Positions 5,932 to 12,473 are shown, numbered from the stretch's first letter. The stretch is DNA of 12,473 bases from Syntrophaceae bacterium (GCA_003154025.1 PMCE01000118.1:1514-13986), one strand, 5' to 3'. Notes: a model not told the origin generated them from the sequence alone. Numbers and translations are program-made.

Positions 5932-6132
5932 TTTCCCCCCTCACCCTGCCTTCTCCCCCGCTTCGGGGGCCGTGTCGTAATGTCATTATGTCGTTGCGAA
6001 GGAGTGAAATGTCCGAAGCACTCATAAGATTTTGAAAGGAATTAGATTGCCGCGCTCCCTTCGGCCGCTCGCAATGACAGGTTGCGATTGCAACACAGTC
6101 TCTCGGGGGAGAGGGCGGGGTGGGGGGAATAA
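5932..6132. repeat. Nested inverted-repeat (MITE-like) element
   Basis: This fills the middle of a 486-base gap with no gene. Outer arms: 5932-5960 (TTTCCCCCC at the tip, ending TCTCCCCCG) and 6104-6132 (starting CGGGGGAGA and ending GGGGGGAATAA). They are near-perfect inverted copies, with a few transitions and one base of length difference. Inside are a CCCCCG-CTT-CGGGGG hairpin (5955-5969), an 11-base palindrome TAATG-T-CATTA (5978-5988), the inner element (5989-6079) and TTGC-GATT-GCAA (6082-6093). No transposase is encoded, so if mobile it would need one in trans. Similar CCCTCACCC... arms and CTCGCAATGACA ends are, as far as I recall, widely dispersed in environmental bacterial genomes; this is unchecked here. 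Confidence 0.6.
5989..6079. repeat. Inner repeat with TGTCRTTGCGA / CTCGCAATGACA ends
   Basis: A 91-base unit whose left end TGTCGTTGCGAAGGAG mirrors the right end CTCGCAATGACA (11 of 12 end positions pair, allowing one inserted base and one G-T). The middle contains ATTAGATTGCCGCGCTCCC followed by TTCGGCCG. It lies entirely within the outer arms of the 5932-6132 element, so either one element inserted into another or both are parts of a single structured repeat. Confidence 0.55.
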
Positions 6133-6171
6133 CCTCTCTTTAGGCGGCAGATTTACGGGACCCTTTTCTTC

Positions 6172-6201
6172 TTGCAGGGGTAATGCCTTTTTTACTACAA
6201 T
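6172..6201 (+). promoter_or_regulatory. Possible sigma-70-like promoter for tctCBA
   Basis: TTGCAG (6172-6177) and TACAAT (6196-6201) are separated by 18 bases. The -10 box matches consensus at five of six positions and the -35 box at three. Transcription would start near 6208, leaving a leader of about 90 bases before the tctC start. It lies just outside the repeat element. Seen by eye only. Confidence 0.35.
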
Positions 6202-6282
6202 GGGTGCCACTTGGAGGCGGAGAAGAATCATATTCTTCGATTTCTCTCCCCTCAGCTTTTTTTCGGTGCTCCATTCTTATTC

Positions 6283-6290
6283 AAGGAGGT
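6283..6290 (+). promoter_or_regulatory. Shine-Dalgarno that fixes the tctC start
   Basis: A perfect AAGGAGGT with seven bases to the ATG at 6298. The reading frame is open further upstream to an ATG at 6211, but that start has no ribosome site and would place 29 residues before the signal peptide, so 6298 is chosen. Confidence 0.85.
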
Positions 6291-6297
6291 ATCTGAC

Positions 6298-7281
6298 ATG
6301 GGAACCCCCAAAGTCCCCATTCTTCTGGCTGTCACGTTGAGCGTGATTTTTTGCGTCCATGCGATCCCGGGCGCGGTTCTCGCCCAGGAGAAATACCCGA
6401 CGAAGCCCATCACCCTGACCATCGGGTACGGGGCCGGAGGAGGGACGGATGTATCCACCCGGCCTCTGGCCTATGCAGCCAGCAAAATCCTCGGCCAGCC
6501 GATCATCGTAGTCAACAAGCCCGGCGGGGCGACGGCCGTGGCCATGGCCGGCTTGAAAAACGAGAAGCCCGACGGGTACAACATCGGGACGCTGGGCGCG
6601 GGAGGATTCCTGGCCCCCCTGACGCGCAAGGTGAACTACGACGTGCTGAAGGACTTTAGCCCCATCATCCAGTTCGCCATTTTCCAATACGGGCTGGTGG
6701 TACGGTCCGATTCTCCCTGGAAAACCTTCAAGGAATTTATCGACTATGCCAAAGCCAACCCCGGGAAGATCCGTTACAGCACCTCCGGAGTGGGAGGCGC
6801 TCAGCATCTGGTGATGGAGCGGCTGGCGTTGAAGGAAAAGATCAAGTGGACGCTCATCCCCTACGAAAGCGGGGAAGAGGCGGTTACGGCGCTCCTGGGG
6901 AAGCATGTGGAAGCGTCTTCCCAGACGACCACCTGGAAAAAGTACGTGGACTCCGGACGCTTCAGGTTCCTGACGTATTACGGCGACAAGCGAATGACCA
7001 GTTATCCCCAGGTTCCCACCCTGCTGGAGATGGGCTACGGCATTACCGCGGAACCCAGCCTCATGGCTCTGGTCGGTCCCCGGGGGCTTTCTCCCCAATT
7101 GGTCGAGACCCTCCATCAGGCCTTCAAAAAAGCCATGGAGGACCCGGATTTCATCCGGGTGAGCAACCAGGTGGACCAGCCCCCCTATTATCGGAGCCCG
7201 GAAGAACTCGGCAAGCACCTGGCGGAAATCCATGGACAGCTGGCTCCGCTTATCCGGACCCTCGGACTGCGAAAAGAATAA
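6298..7281 (+). CDS. tctC: Tripartite tricarboxylate transporter substrate-binding protein (TctC/Bug family)
   Basis: A 327-residue exported binding protein. Residues 1-29 form a signal peptide with a hydrophobic core LLAVTLSVIFCV and likely cleavage after AVLA (29/30), so the mature protein begins QEKYPTKPITL. The start YPxKPIxLxxGxxAGGGTDxxxR is the hallmark of the Bug family, and the NKPGGATAVAMAGL segment is the ligand-loop region. Length is typical (about 320). It works in the periplasm, binding a small organic acid and delivering it to the TctA/TctB membrane complex encoded directly downstream (10 and 12 bases apart), so tctCBA is one operon. Family members bind citrate, dicarboxylates, aromatic acids, nicotinate or amino acids; the ligand here is not readable. 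A possible promoter lies at 6172-6201. Confidence 0.92.
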   Translation: MGTPKVPILLAVTLSVIFCVHAIPGAVLAQEKYPTKPITLTIGYGAGGGTDVSTRPLAYAASKILGQPIIVVNKPGGATAVAMAGLKNEKPDGYNIGTLGAGGFLAPLTRKVNYDVLKDFSPIIQFAIFQYGLVVRSDSPWKTFKEFIDYAKANPGKIRYSTSGVGGAQHLVMERLALKEKIKWTLIPYESGEEAVTALLGKHVEASSQTTTWKKYVDSGRFRFLTYYGDKRMTSYPQVPTLLEMGYGITAEPSLMALVGPRGLSPQLVETLHQAFKKAMEDPDFIRVSNQVDQPPYYRSPEELGKHLAEIHGQLAPLIRTLGLRKE

Positions 7282-7291
7282 TCGGGTTTCC

Positions 7292-7756
7292 ATGGCCACG
7301 TTCAATCATGACCAAGTGAGTGCCATGGCCTGGCTGGGTTGCGGCGGAGCCATTGCCTGGGGATCGGCGGGCTATGGGCTGGGGACCCTGGCGGCTCCCG
7401 GGTCGGGCTTCATTACCTTCCTGGCAGGAATGGGCATCTGCCTCTTCGCCGCCATCGGACTGGTGGAGGCAACCCTCAGAAAGAGAAAGGAGCCCGGCTG
7501 GAAGCCGATCCTGAAGGGGGTAAGGTGGGAAAAAACCTTCCTGGTCCTGGGGGCTTTGACGGCCTATGCGCTCCTGCTGTCTTCCCTGGGTTTTATCCTC
7601 TGCACCGCTTTTTTTGTGGGGTTCATGTTGCGGGTCGTAAAACCGCAGGGGTGGCTCGTGGTCATCGGGGGGGGGATTCTAGCCGCTCTGGGAACCTACG
7701 GGATTTTTGAGCTTTGGCTGAAGGCCCAGCTTCCCACGGGCCCATTGGGTTTTTAA
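7292..7756 (+). CDS. tctB: Tripartite tricarboxylate transporter small membrane subunit (TctB family)
   Basis: About 154 residues with four predicted membrane segments near residues 11-28, 38-58, 82-114 (long enough for two passes) and 119-140, separated by a charged loop LRKRKEPGWKP (62-72). The PGSGFITFLAG stretch (36-46) matches the PGxFPxxxG region of TctB/DUF1468 proteins. It is the small subunit that assembles with TctA in the inner membrane. Position between tctC and tctA confirms the call better than the sequence, which is poorly conserved in this family. The start is uncertain: the ATG at 7292 lies ten bases after the tctC stop and has no clear Shine-Dalgarno, an upstream ATG at 7232 would overlap tctC by 50 bases, and an in-frame ATG at 7325 is another option. 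Confidence 0.85.
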   Translation: MATFNHDQVSAMAWLGCGGAIAWGSAGYGLGTLAAPGSGFITFLAGMGICLFAAIGLVEATLRKRKEPGWKPILKGVRWEKTFLVLGALTAYALLLSSLGFILCTAFFVGFMLRVVKPQGWLVVIGGGILAALGTYGIFELWLKAQLPTGPLGF

Positions 7757-7768
7757 GGGGGAGAAAGG

Positions 7769-9265
7769 GTGGATTTTTTCCAGAATGTCCTGCTGGGCTT
7801 CCAGGTTGCGCTTCAACCGGGAAATCTTCTTTTCTGTTTCGTAGGAGTTTTGATCGGAACGCTGGTGGGGGTTCTTCCGGGCCTTGGGCCGGTGGCAGCC
7901 ATATCCCTCCTTTTGCCGACCACCTTTCATATCACCCCCGTATCCGCGGTGATCATGCTGGCCGGGATTTACTACGGAGCCATGTATGGAGGCTCCACCA
8001 CTTCGATCCTGGTGAATATCCCCGGGGAGGCGGCCTCCGTGGTCACCTGCCTGGACGGCTACCAGATGGCCCGCCAAGGCCGAGCCGGGCCGGCCTTGGG
8101 AATCGCCGCCTTTGGCTCCTTCATTGCCGGCACCCTGGCGGTCCTGGGGCTCATGTTTGTGGCTCCTCCCCTGGCCGAGATGGCCCTGAGGTTCGGCCCG
8201 CCGGAATATTTTTCCCTGATGATCGTGGGTTTGACGATCCTGACCTTCCTGGCCAGCGGACCCATGTGGAAGGCCCTGCTCATGGCCTGCTTCGGCCTCT
8301 TCCTGGGCTGCATGGGGATGGACTCGATCATGGGGACGACCCGGTTCACCTGGGACATCGTCGAATTGAGCGAGGGGTTTGGGCTCGTTCCGGTGGTCAT
8401 GGGGCTCTTCGGGATATCGGAAGTTCTGCTGAACGTGGAACAGACCCTGGAGCGATCCATTTTCGAGACCAGGATCCAAAACCTTTTCCCCACGAAGAAG
8501 GACTGGCGGGACTCGATCGGGGCCATTCTGCGGGGCTCAGCCATCGGATTCTTTCTGGGAATTCTGCCGGGGGGAGGAGCGACCATCTCGGCCTTCACCG
8601 CCTATGCGGTGGAAAAAAGAGTCTCCAGGCATCCGGAGAAGTTCGGCACCGGGGCCATCGAAGGCGTAGCGGCCCCGGAATCGGCGAACAACGCGGCGAC
8701 GGGGGGCGCCTTCATTCCTCTCTTGACCCTGGGCATTCCCACCAGCGCCACCATGGCCATCCTCCTGGGCGCGCTGGTCATCTATGGGACGCAGCCCGGC
8801 CCCATGCTGATCAAGGAGCATCCGAACCTCTTCTGGGGAGTGGTGGCGAGCATGTATCTCGGAAATTTCATGCTCCTGGTCCTCAATCTCCCCCTCATCG
8901 GCCTGTGGGTCAAAGTCCTCAAGATTCCTTATCCCATTCTCTTTCCTTTGATTCTCCTTTTCTGCCTGATCGGAGCCTACAGCCTGAACAACAACATCGC
9001 CCAGATCTTGTTCATGGTCTGTTTCGGGTTCCTGGGGTACCTGTTCAAGAAATTCCAGTACGAGGCGGCTCCTCTGGTCCTGGCCTTTGTTCTGGGGCCC
9101 ATGCTGGAAAAAGCCCTGCGCCGGTCTTTGCTCCACTCGGGCGGAGACCCCAGCATATTCCTGACCCGCCCCATTTCCGCGCTCCTCCTGGCGATCGCCC
9201 TCGCTCTCCTCATTTTCCCGCTGATTCCCAGATTGACGAAGAAGAGGCCCGCCTTCGGGGATTAA
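7769..9265 (+). CDS. tctA: Tripartite tricarboxylate transporter large membrane subunit (TctA family)
   Basis: A 498-residue membrane protein, full length for TctA (about 500, around 11-12 membrane segments). It shows GVLPGLGPVAAISLLLP (34-50) and its internal echo GILPGGGATIS (264-274), consistent with a two-fold repeated architecture. YGGSTTSILVNIPGE (73-87) and the most conserved block VAAPESANNAATGGAF (300-315) are present. It forms the permease that moves the substrate delivered by TctC, driven by an ion gradient. The start is a GTG at 7769, preceded by GGGGGAG (7757-7763) at five bases. The C terminus, ending KKRPAFGD, is nearly the same as that of the second TctA at the right of the window. 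Confidence 0.95.
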   Translation: MDFFQNVLLGFQVALQPGNLLFCFVGVLIGTLVGVLPGLGPVAAISLLLPTTFHITPVSAVIMLAGIYYGAMYGGSTTSILVNIPGEAASVVTCLDGYQMARQGRAGPALGIAAFGSFIAGTLAVLGLMFVAPPLAEMALRFGPPEYFSLMIVGLTILTFLASGPMWKALLMACFGLFLGCMGMDSIMGTTRFTWDIVELSEGFGLVPVVMGLFGISEVLLNVEQTLERSIFETRIQNLFPTKKDWRDSIGAILRGSAIGFFLGILPGGGATISAFTAYAVEKRVSRHPEKFGTGAIEGVAAPESANNAATGGAFIPLLTLGIPTSATMAILLGALVIYGTQPGPMLIKEHPNLFWGVVASMYLGNFMLLVLNLPLIGLWVKVLKIPYPILFPLILLFCLIGAYSLNNNIAQILFMVCFGFLGYLFKKFQYEAAPLVLAFVLGPMLEKALRRSLLHSGGDPSIFLTRPISALLLAIALALLIFPLIPRLTKKRPAFGD

Positions 9266-9276
9266 TCCTCAAAAGA

Positions 9277-9308
9277 AAGTGCCTCAAGTGCGCTCAAGTG
9301 CCTCAAGT
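9277..9308. repeat. AAGTGC-based tandem repeat
   Basis: Units AAGTGCCTC, AAGTGCGCTC, AAGTGCCTC and a final AAGT lie 11 bases after the tctA stop. No coding role is visible. The rest of the 9266-9513 gap holds a weak hairpin GCCGG-CACT-CCGGC (9368-9381). On the minus strand this is followed eight bases later by a T run and could weakly end the DinB transcript. The palindrome at 9465 is also in this gap. Confidence 0.65.
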
Positions 9309-9464
9309 TAAGAGATTCGAAATCAATAATGATCTGAACTTGACCGCCTCGTAAAAAAATCTCTTGGGCCGGCACTCCGGCGAACCCCGGATTAGGGAAT
9401 TCTTGAACTCTTAGGAGGAGGAGACGAGTTGCTACAGGGAAAGTCGAGATAGTCGGCAGTGGTT

Positions 9465-9492
9465 GTAGGGGCGATTCATGAATCGCCCCTAC
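9465..9492. repeat. Palindromic GTAG-GGGC family repeat, copy 3
   Basis: A perfect 28-base palindrome: GTAGGGGCGATTCA followed by its exact complement TGAATCGCCCCTAC. It lies 21 bases beyond the stop of the minus-strand DinB-like gene, in the gap between convergent transcription units. Confidence 0.9.
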
Positions 9493-9513
9493 GATTCGGT
9501 TCCAGGAGGAGGG

Positions 9514-9981
9514 TCAGGGCTGGCCGGCGAGGGCCCGTTTCAACTGGTCCAGATGGTTGGGGGCGTGCTTGGCCATGAGCTCAACATAATTCCGCAGAGT
9601 CTCCCGCCCCCGGGTCGAGTGAATCCCGACCCGCTCCCACTGCTCCGGCTTGAGCCCCCGCAGGAATTTCAGGGCGTCGGCCCTCCGTTTGCGGAAGGCG
9701 GAGAGAGCTTCCTGGACATCGTTCCTCAGGTACTGCCTTTCTTCGGCCCAGCGGTCCGCCTCCACGGGAAAGAGTTTGGGCTCGTCCATGGCCACGATGG
9801 CTTGGAACCGGTTCATAAAGAGCTCATCCGTATCCCGCATATGGCAGATGATCTCTTTGGCCGCCCAGTTCTTCCCGTCCGGACGTTTCGATAAGAGCGC
9901 CTCGTTCTTACCCCGGATGAGGGCGGCAAATTCATCCGGCGCCTTTTCCAATTGAGCCATCATTTCTTCGAAACTGGTCAT
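9514..9981 (-). CDS. DinB-superfamily (DinB_2/YfiT-like) protein
   Basis: A 155-residue, all-alpha protein with the three-histidine metal site of the DinB/YfiT fold: His47 in the ICHMRDTDE motif near the start of helix 2, and His139 and His143 in KHAPNHLDQL near the C terminus. Length and His spacing match the DinB_2 group. Relatives bind a divalent metal, and some act as thiol S-transferases (bacillithiol or mycothiol enzymes); most have unknown roles, and none can be assigned here. The ATG at 9981 has a strong AAGGAG seven bases upstream. It is flanked on both sides by members of the palindrome family and stands alone between the Tct operon and the dehydrogenase gene. It reads in the same direction as the dehydrogenase but 123 bases beyond it. 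Confidence 0.85.
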   Translation of the reverse strand: MTSFEEMMAQLEKAPDEFAALIRGKNEALLSKRPDGKNWAAKEIICHMRDTDELFMNRFQAIVAMDEPKLFPVEADRWAEERQYLRNDVQEALSAFRKRRADALKFLRGLKPEQWERVGIHSTRGRETLRNYVELMAKHAPNHLDQLKRALAGQP

Positions 9982-10015
9982 TTTATCTCCTTTTCCTTCT
10001 TATCCTTGCATCCAA

Positions 10016-10045
10016 TGTAGGGGCAATTCATGAATTGCCCCTACA
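10016..10045. repeat. Palindromic GTAG-GGGC family repeat, copy 4
   Basis: A perfect 30-base palindrome: TGTAGGGGCAATTCA followed by its complement TGAATTGCCCCTACA. It lies 34 bases upstream of the DinB-like start and forms a close pair with the next copy, 20 bases away. Confidence 0.9.
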
Positions 10046-10065
10046 GGATTCTGGCGGGGTGGACA

Positions 10066-10091
10066 TAGGGGCGGTTCGCGAACCGCCCCTA
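10066..10091. repeat. Palindromic GTAG-GGGC family repeat, copy 5
   Basis: A perfect 26-base palindrome: TAGGGGCGGTTCG followed by CGAACCGCCCCTA. It lies 13 bases beyond the stop of the minus-strand dehydrogenase and may shape the 3' end of its mRNA. No T run follows in that direction. Confidence 0.9.
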
Positions 10092-10104
10092 CTTTGCTCC
10101 ATCA

Positions 10105-11085
10105 TCATTTTTTCAAGTACCTGGGATTCTTCGGCTCGTTCAGAGCATAGGGAGGTCTCTCTCCCTTCAGGGCATGGATCACCTGGGTGGCCGCAGCGAT
10201 AAAGGTGCGGTACATGGCTTCCTGGGTCAGCCCGGCGAGATGAGCGGTGACCAGGATTTTGGGATGAGTGGCGATTGTTCTGTCCTTCGGCGGCTCGTCC
10301 TTGAAGACATCCAGGGCGGCCCCGGCGATTACCCCCTGATTGACCGCATCGATCAGGGCATGCTCATCCACGACTTCTCCTCTGGAGGTGTTGATCAGGA
10401 GAGCGGACTTTTTCATCATGGCCAGTTCCTTGGCTCCGATCATCTTTCGGGTTTCATCGCTCAGGGGCGTATGCAGAGTCAGGTAATCAGCTTGCCGGAT
10501 GGCCTCTTCTTTGGAAACCCGCTGGGCGCCGGCATTCTTGAAATCCTGCTCGTTTAGATAGGGATCGCAGGCCAGGACTTTCAGTCCAAACGCATTCCCC
10601 AGTTTGCTCACCCGGCTCCCGACCCGCCCGAGTCCGATGATTCCCAATGTTTTGCCCCGGATCTCCACCGCTTCCAGGTTCTGGGGCTTCCGCCAGCCCC
10701 CTCCTCTCATCAATTCCCAGGAGCGGGGGATCTGGCGGATAAACGCCAGGAGGAGACCATAGGTAAACTCGGCCACGGCATCGGAGTTCACCCCGGGGGT
10801 GTTGGTGGCCATGATTCCCAGTTCGGTGGCGGCCTTCAAGTCTAGATTGTCATAACCCACGCCATGGCGGGCGACGATCATCAGGCGGGGGGAATCCTCC
10901 ATGAGTTGCCGGGTCACGGGCGGCAGGCCCACGATCAGGGCATCGGAGGAGTTGATCTCCGAACGGTAGATCTCATCCGCTTTGTCCGGGATGACCTTTA
11001 CCGCGGCTCCTGCTTCCTCCAGCATCGTAACCTCGTCCTGGTGCCAGGATGCGGTGGCAATGACGACCTTTCTCTTTTCCTTCAT
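10105..11085 (-). CDS. NAD-dependent D-2-hydroxyacid dehydrogenase (SerA/hydroxypyruvate reductase-like)
   Basis: A 326-residue cytoplasmic enzyme interconverting a D-2-hydroxy acid and its 2-oxo acid. Counting from the ATG at 11085, the Rossmann motif GLGRVG lies at 151-156, with Asp174 at the end of the second strand favouring NAD over NADP. Catalytic residues are Arg235 (NTSRGE), Glu264 (DVFKDEP) and His282 (TAHLAG). The ARHGVGYDNLD block (72-82) is diagnostic. It lacks the C-terminal ACT domain of long SerA proteins, so phosphoglycerate, hydroxypyruvate, glyoxylate and other hydroxy acids are all possible. An in-frame TTG at 11124 would add 13 residues, but AGGGA five bases before the ATG supports 11085. 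It lies 212 bases downstream of the second tctA on the same strand, behind an intergenic repeat array, so an operon link is unproven. Confidence 0.9.
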   Translation of the reverse strand: MKEKRKVVIATASWHQDEVTMLEEAGAAVKVIPDKADEIYRSEINSSDALIVGLPPVTRQLMEDSPRLMIVARHGVGYDNLDLKAATELGIMATNTPGVNSDAVAEFTYGLLLAFIRQIPRSWELMRGGGWRKPQNLEAVEIRGKTLGIIGLGRVGSRVSKLGNAFGLKVLACDPYLNEQDFKNAGAQRVSKEEAIRQADYLTLHTPLSDETRKMIGAKELAMMKKSALLINTSRGEVVDEHALIDAVNQGVIAGAALDVFKDEPPKDRTIATHPKILVTAHLAGLTQEAMYRTFIAAATQVIHALKGERPPYALNEPKNPRYLKK

Positions 11086-11161
11086 AATCGTCCCTTCGCT
11101 CTGAGTTTTTGACGTTTGATTCAATTTTACTCATGAAGACCTAAAATGCATAGAGCATAAT

Positions 11162-11202
11162 AAGCACCAAATCCCAAACAAGCACCAATACTCAAGCACC
11201 AA
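11162..11202. repeat. AAGCACCAA direct repeats in intergenic region
   Basis: Three copies of AAGCACCAA (11162-11170, 11180-11188, 11194-11202). They are followed at 11230-11295 by T-rich runs such as GGAGATTTGGAATTT and GATTTGGAGCATGGGATTTG, which read as a degenerate inverted version. The whole 11086-11297 gap is much more AT-rich than its surroundings. No promoter or terminator is clear. Confidence 0.6.
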
Positions 11203-11297
11203 ATTCCGCAGTCACAATTTTCTTTGCTTGGGTCATGGGATATTGGAGATTTGGAATTTATTTTGAATTTGCGATTTGGAGCATGGGATTTGCATTT

Positions 11298-12473
11298 TTA
11301 TTCCCCAAAGGCTGGTCTCTTCTTCTGGAACTTCGGGATGAGCGGGAAGATCAGCAGGAAGATGGCAGTCCCCATGAGGATGGCGGAGATGGGGCGCTCA
11401 AAGAAGATGGCCGGACTTCCCGCGGACATAAGCAGGGCCTGGCGCAGGCTGTTCTCCATCATCGGCCCCAAGACCAGAGCCAAAACCAGGGGGGCAGCTT
11501 CGTACTGGAATTTTTTGAAGACGTATCCGATCAGGCCGAAGAGGACCATGATCAGGACTTCGGTGACGCTGTTGTTCAGACTGTAGCACCCGATGAGGCA
11601 GAAAAGGAGAATCAGGGGGAAAAGGATGGGGTAGGGGACCTTGAGGATTTTGACCCATAGCCCGATCAGGGGAAGGTTGAGGACGAGGAGCATGACGTTG
11701 CCCACATACATGCTGGCGACGGTGCCCCAGAAGAGCTGGGGATGTTCTTTCACCAGCATGGGACCGGGTTGAACTCCATGGATGATGAAGGCGCCCAGGA
11801 GCAGGGCCATAACGGCATTGGCGGGAATGCCCAGGGAGAGAAGGGGGATAAAGGCTCCTCCGGTGGCGGCGTTGTTGGCCGATTCCGGCGCAGCTACTCC
11901 TTCGATCACCCCGGTGCCGAATTTCTCCGGATGTTTGGAGATCCTTTTTTCGATGGCGTAGGCCACAAAGGAGGAAATGACCGCTCCCCCTCCCGGAAGA
12001 ACTCCCAGGAAGAATCCCAGGACGGTCCCCCGGATGATGGGTCCTATGGAGGCGGCCCACTCCTTCATGTTGGGGAGGAGGTTTTGAATCTTGGTGTCAA
12101 AGACGGTCCGGTCCATGGATTGCTCCACGTTGAGCATGACTTCGGAAATTCCGAAGAGCCCCATCACCACCGGGACCAGACCCACCCCGTCGGAGAGTTC
12201 CAGGATGTTGAAGGTAAAGCGGTAGGAGGCGGTCATGTTGTCCATGCCCATGCAGCCCAGAAACAGGCCGAAGGCGGCCATGAGCAGGGCTTTCCACATG
12301 GGCCCGCTGGCCAGGAAAGTAAGCACCGTAAGGCCCATAATCATCAGGGAGAAATATTCGGGCGGGCCGAATTTCAGGGCCATGGCGGCCAACGGGGGGG
12401 CGATGAACATCAGCCCCACGATGGAAAGAGTCCCGGCGATGAAGGAACCGAAAGCGGAAATCCCCAGGGCCGG
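11298..12473 (-). CDS. tctA: Second TctA-family large membrane subunit, C-terminal 391 residues (start beyond right edge)
   Basis: The frame stays open to the window edge, so the start of the gene, and probably its tctC and tctB partners, lie to the right. The visible part aligns without a gap to residues 108-498 of the TctA at 7769-9265. I count about 97 differences in 391 positions, roughly 75% identity. It keeps GVLPGGGAVIS, VAAPESANNAATGGAF, LNLPLIGLWVK and the KKRPAFGE tail. It would form the ion-driven permease of a second tripartite tricarboxylate transporter. The most divergent patch is NMTASY versus SIMGTT (residues 186-191 of the first copy). The two copies are in opposite directions with tail ends facing, about 2 kb apart. 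No frameshift is visible. Confidence 0.93.
   Translation of the reverse strand, partial: PALGISAFGSFIAGTLSIVGLMFIAPPLAAMALKFGPPEYFSLMIMGLTVLTFLASGPMWKALLMAAFGLFLGCMGMDNMTASYRFTFNILELSDGVGLVPVVMGLFGISEVMLNVEQSMDRTVFDTKIQNLLPNMKEWAASIGPIIRGTVLGFFLGVLPGGGAVISSFVAYAIEKRISKHPEKFGTGVIEGVAAPESANNAATGGAFIPLLSLGIPANAVMALLLGAFIIHGVQPGPMLVKEHPQLFWGTVASMYVGNVMLLVLNLPLIGLWVKILKVPYPILFPLILLFCLIGCYSLNNSVTEVLIMVLFGLIGYVFKKFQYEAAPLVLALVLGPMMENSLRQALLMSAGSPAIFFERPISAILMGTAIFLLIFPLIPKFQKKRPAFGE

Noticed and set aside
6211..6297. Upstream extension of tctC to an ATG at 6211
   Set aside because: It would put 29 residues before a good signal peptide, and the perfect AAGGAGGT is placed for the ATG at 6298.
9277..9308. 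CRISPR-like array
   Set aside because: The units are 9-10 bases, directly abutting and without spacers. This is a simple tandem repeat.
7714..9354. A 546-codon plus-strand frame overlapping tctA
   Set aside because: It reads the same DNA in another frame as a full-length, motif-rich TctA. Its product is Gly/Pro/Arg/His-rich with no membrane segments and no family motifs.
11086..11124. Thirteen-residue N-terminal extension of the D-2-hydroxyacid dehydrogenase from a TTG
   Set aside because: It needs a TTG start without a ribosome site. The ATG at 11085 has AGGGA at proper spacing and begins at the usual place for the family.

Overview
The window reads as a piece of a GC-rich chromosome from an anaerobic or microaerophilic bacterium. 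A Desulfobacterota-type ('Deltaproteobacteria') origin fits best. This is an inference from three things: a ferredoxin-dependent 2-oxoacid oxidoreductase fused to a GltD-like flavoprotein, duplicated tripartite tricarboxylate transporters (TTT), and many short palindromic intergenic repeats. No rRNA, tRNA, CRISPR array or transposase is visible.

Left part (1-2584, minus strand): an operon for a 2-oxoacid:acceptor oxidoreductase. Reading 5' to 3' it holds the gamma subunit (2036-2584), a GltD-like FAD/NAD(P) protein fused to a PorD-like two-cluster ferredoxin domain (167-1960), and the start of the alpha subunit (1-170, cut by the window edge). A palindromic repeat sits between the first two genes.

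2585-3297: a divergent intergenic region of about 710 bases. It holds a stretch with riboswitch-like folding potential on the plus strand (a pseudoknot plus two mutually exclusive helices, one ending in a T run). Downstream, behind a good Shine-Dalgarno sequence, is a 130-base remnant of a 3-hydroxyisobutyrate dehydrogenase-family gene in which the first 15 codons are joined out of frame to the last 30 or so.

Middle (3298-5811, plus strand): an IlvD/Edd-family dehydratase in which the first Fe-S ligand cysteine appears to be replaced by glycine, then an FMN nitroreductase-family protein. A 486-base gap follows. It contains a perfect hairpin of the palindromic family and a nested inverted-repeat (MITE-like) element of about 200 bases.

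6298-9265 (plus strand): a complete TTT uptake system in the order tctC (periplasmic binding protein), tctB (small membrane subunit), tctA (large membrane subunit).

Right part (9514-12473, minus strand): a DinB-like metal-binding four-helix protein, a D-2-hydroxyacid dehydrogenase, and the C-terminal 391 residues of a second TctA. That protein aligns without gaps to the first TctA and is about 75% identical by hand count.

Taken together the genes suggest uptake and catabolism of small organic acids: TTT import, dehydration, 2-hydroxyacid oxidation or reduction, and oxidative decarboxylation of 2-oxoacids. The actual substrates cannot be read from the sequence. The most unusual items are the leader region at 2730-2907, the microhomology-type deletion remnant at 3128-3257, the altered Fe-S ligand of the dehydratase, and a five-copy palindrome family whose stems show compensatory base changes.
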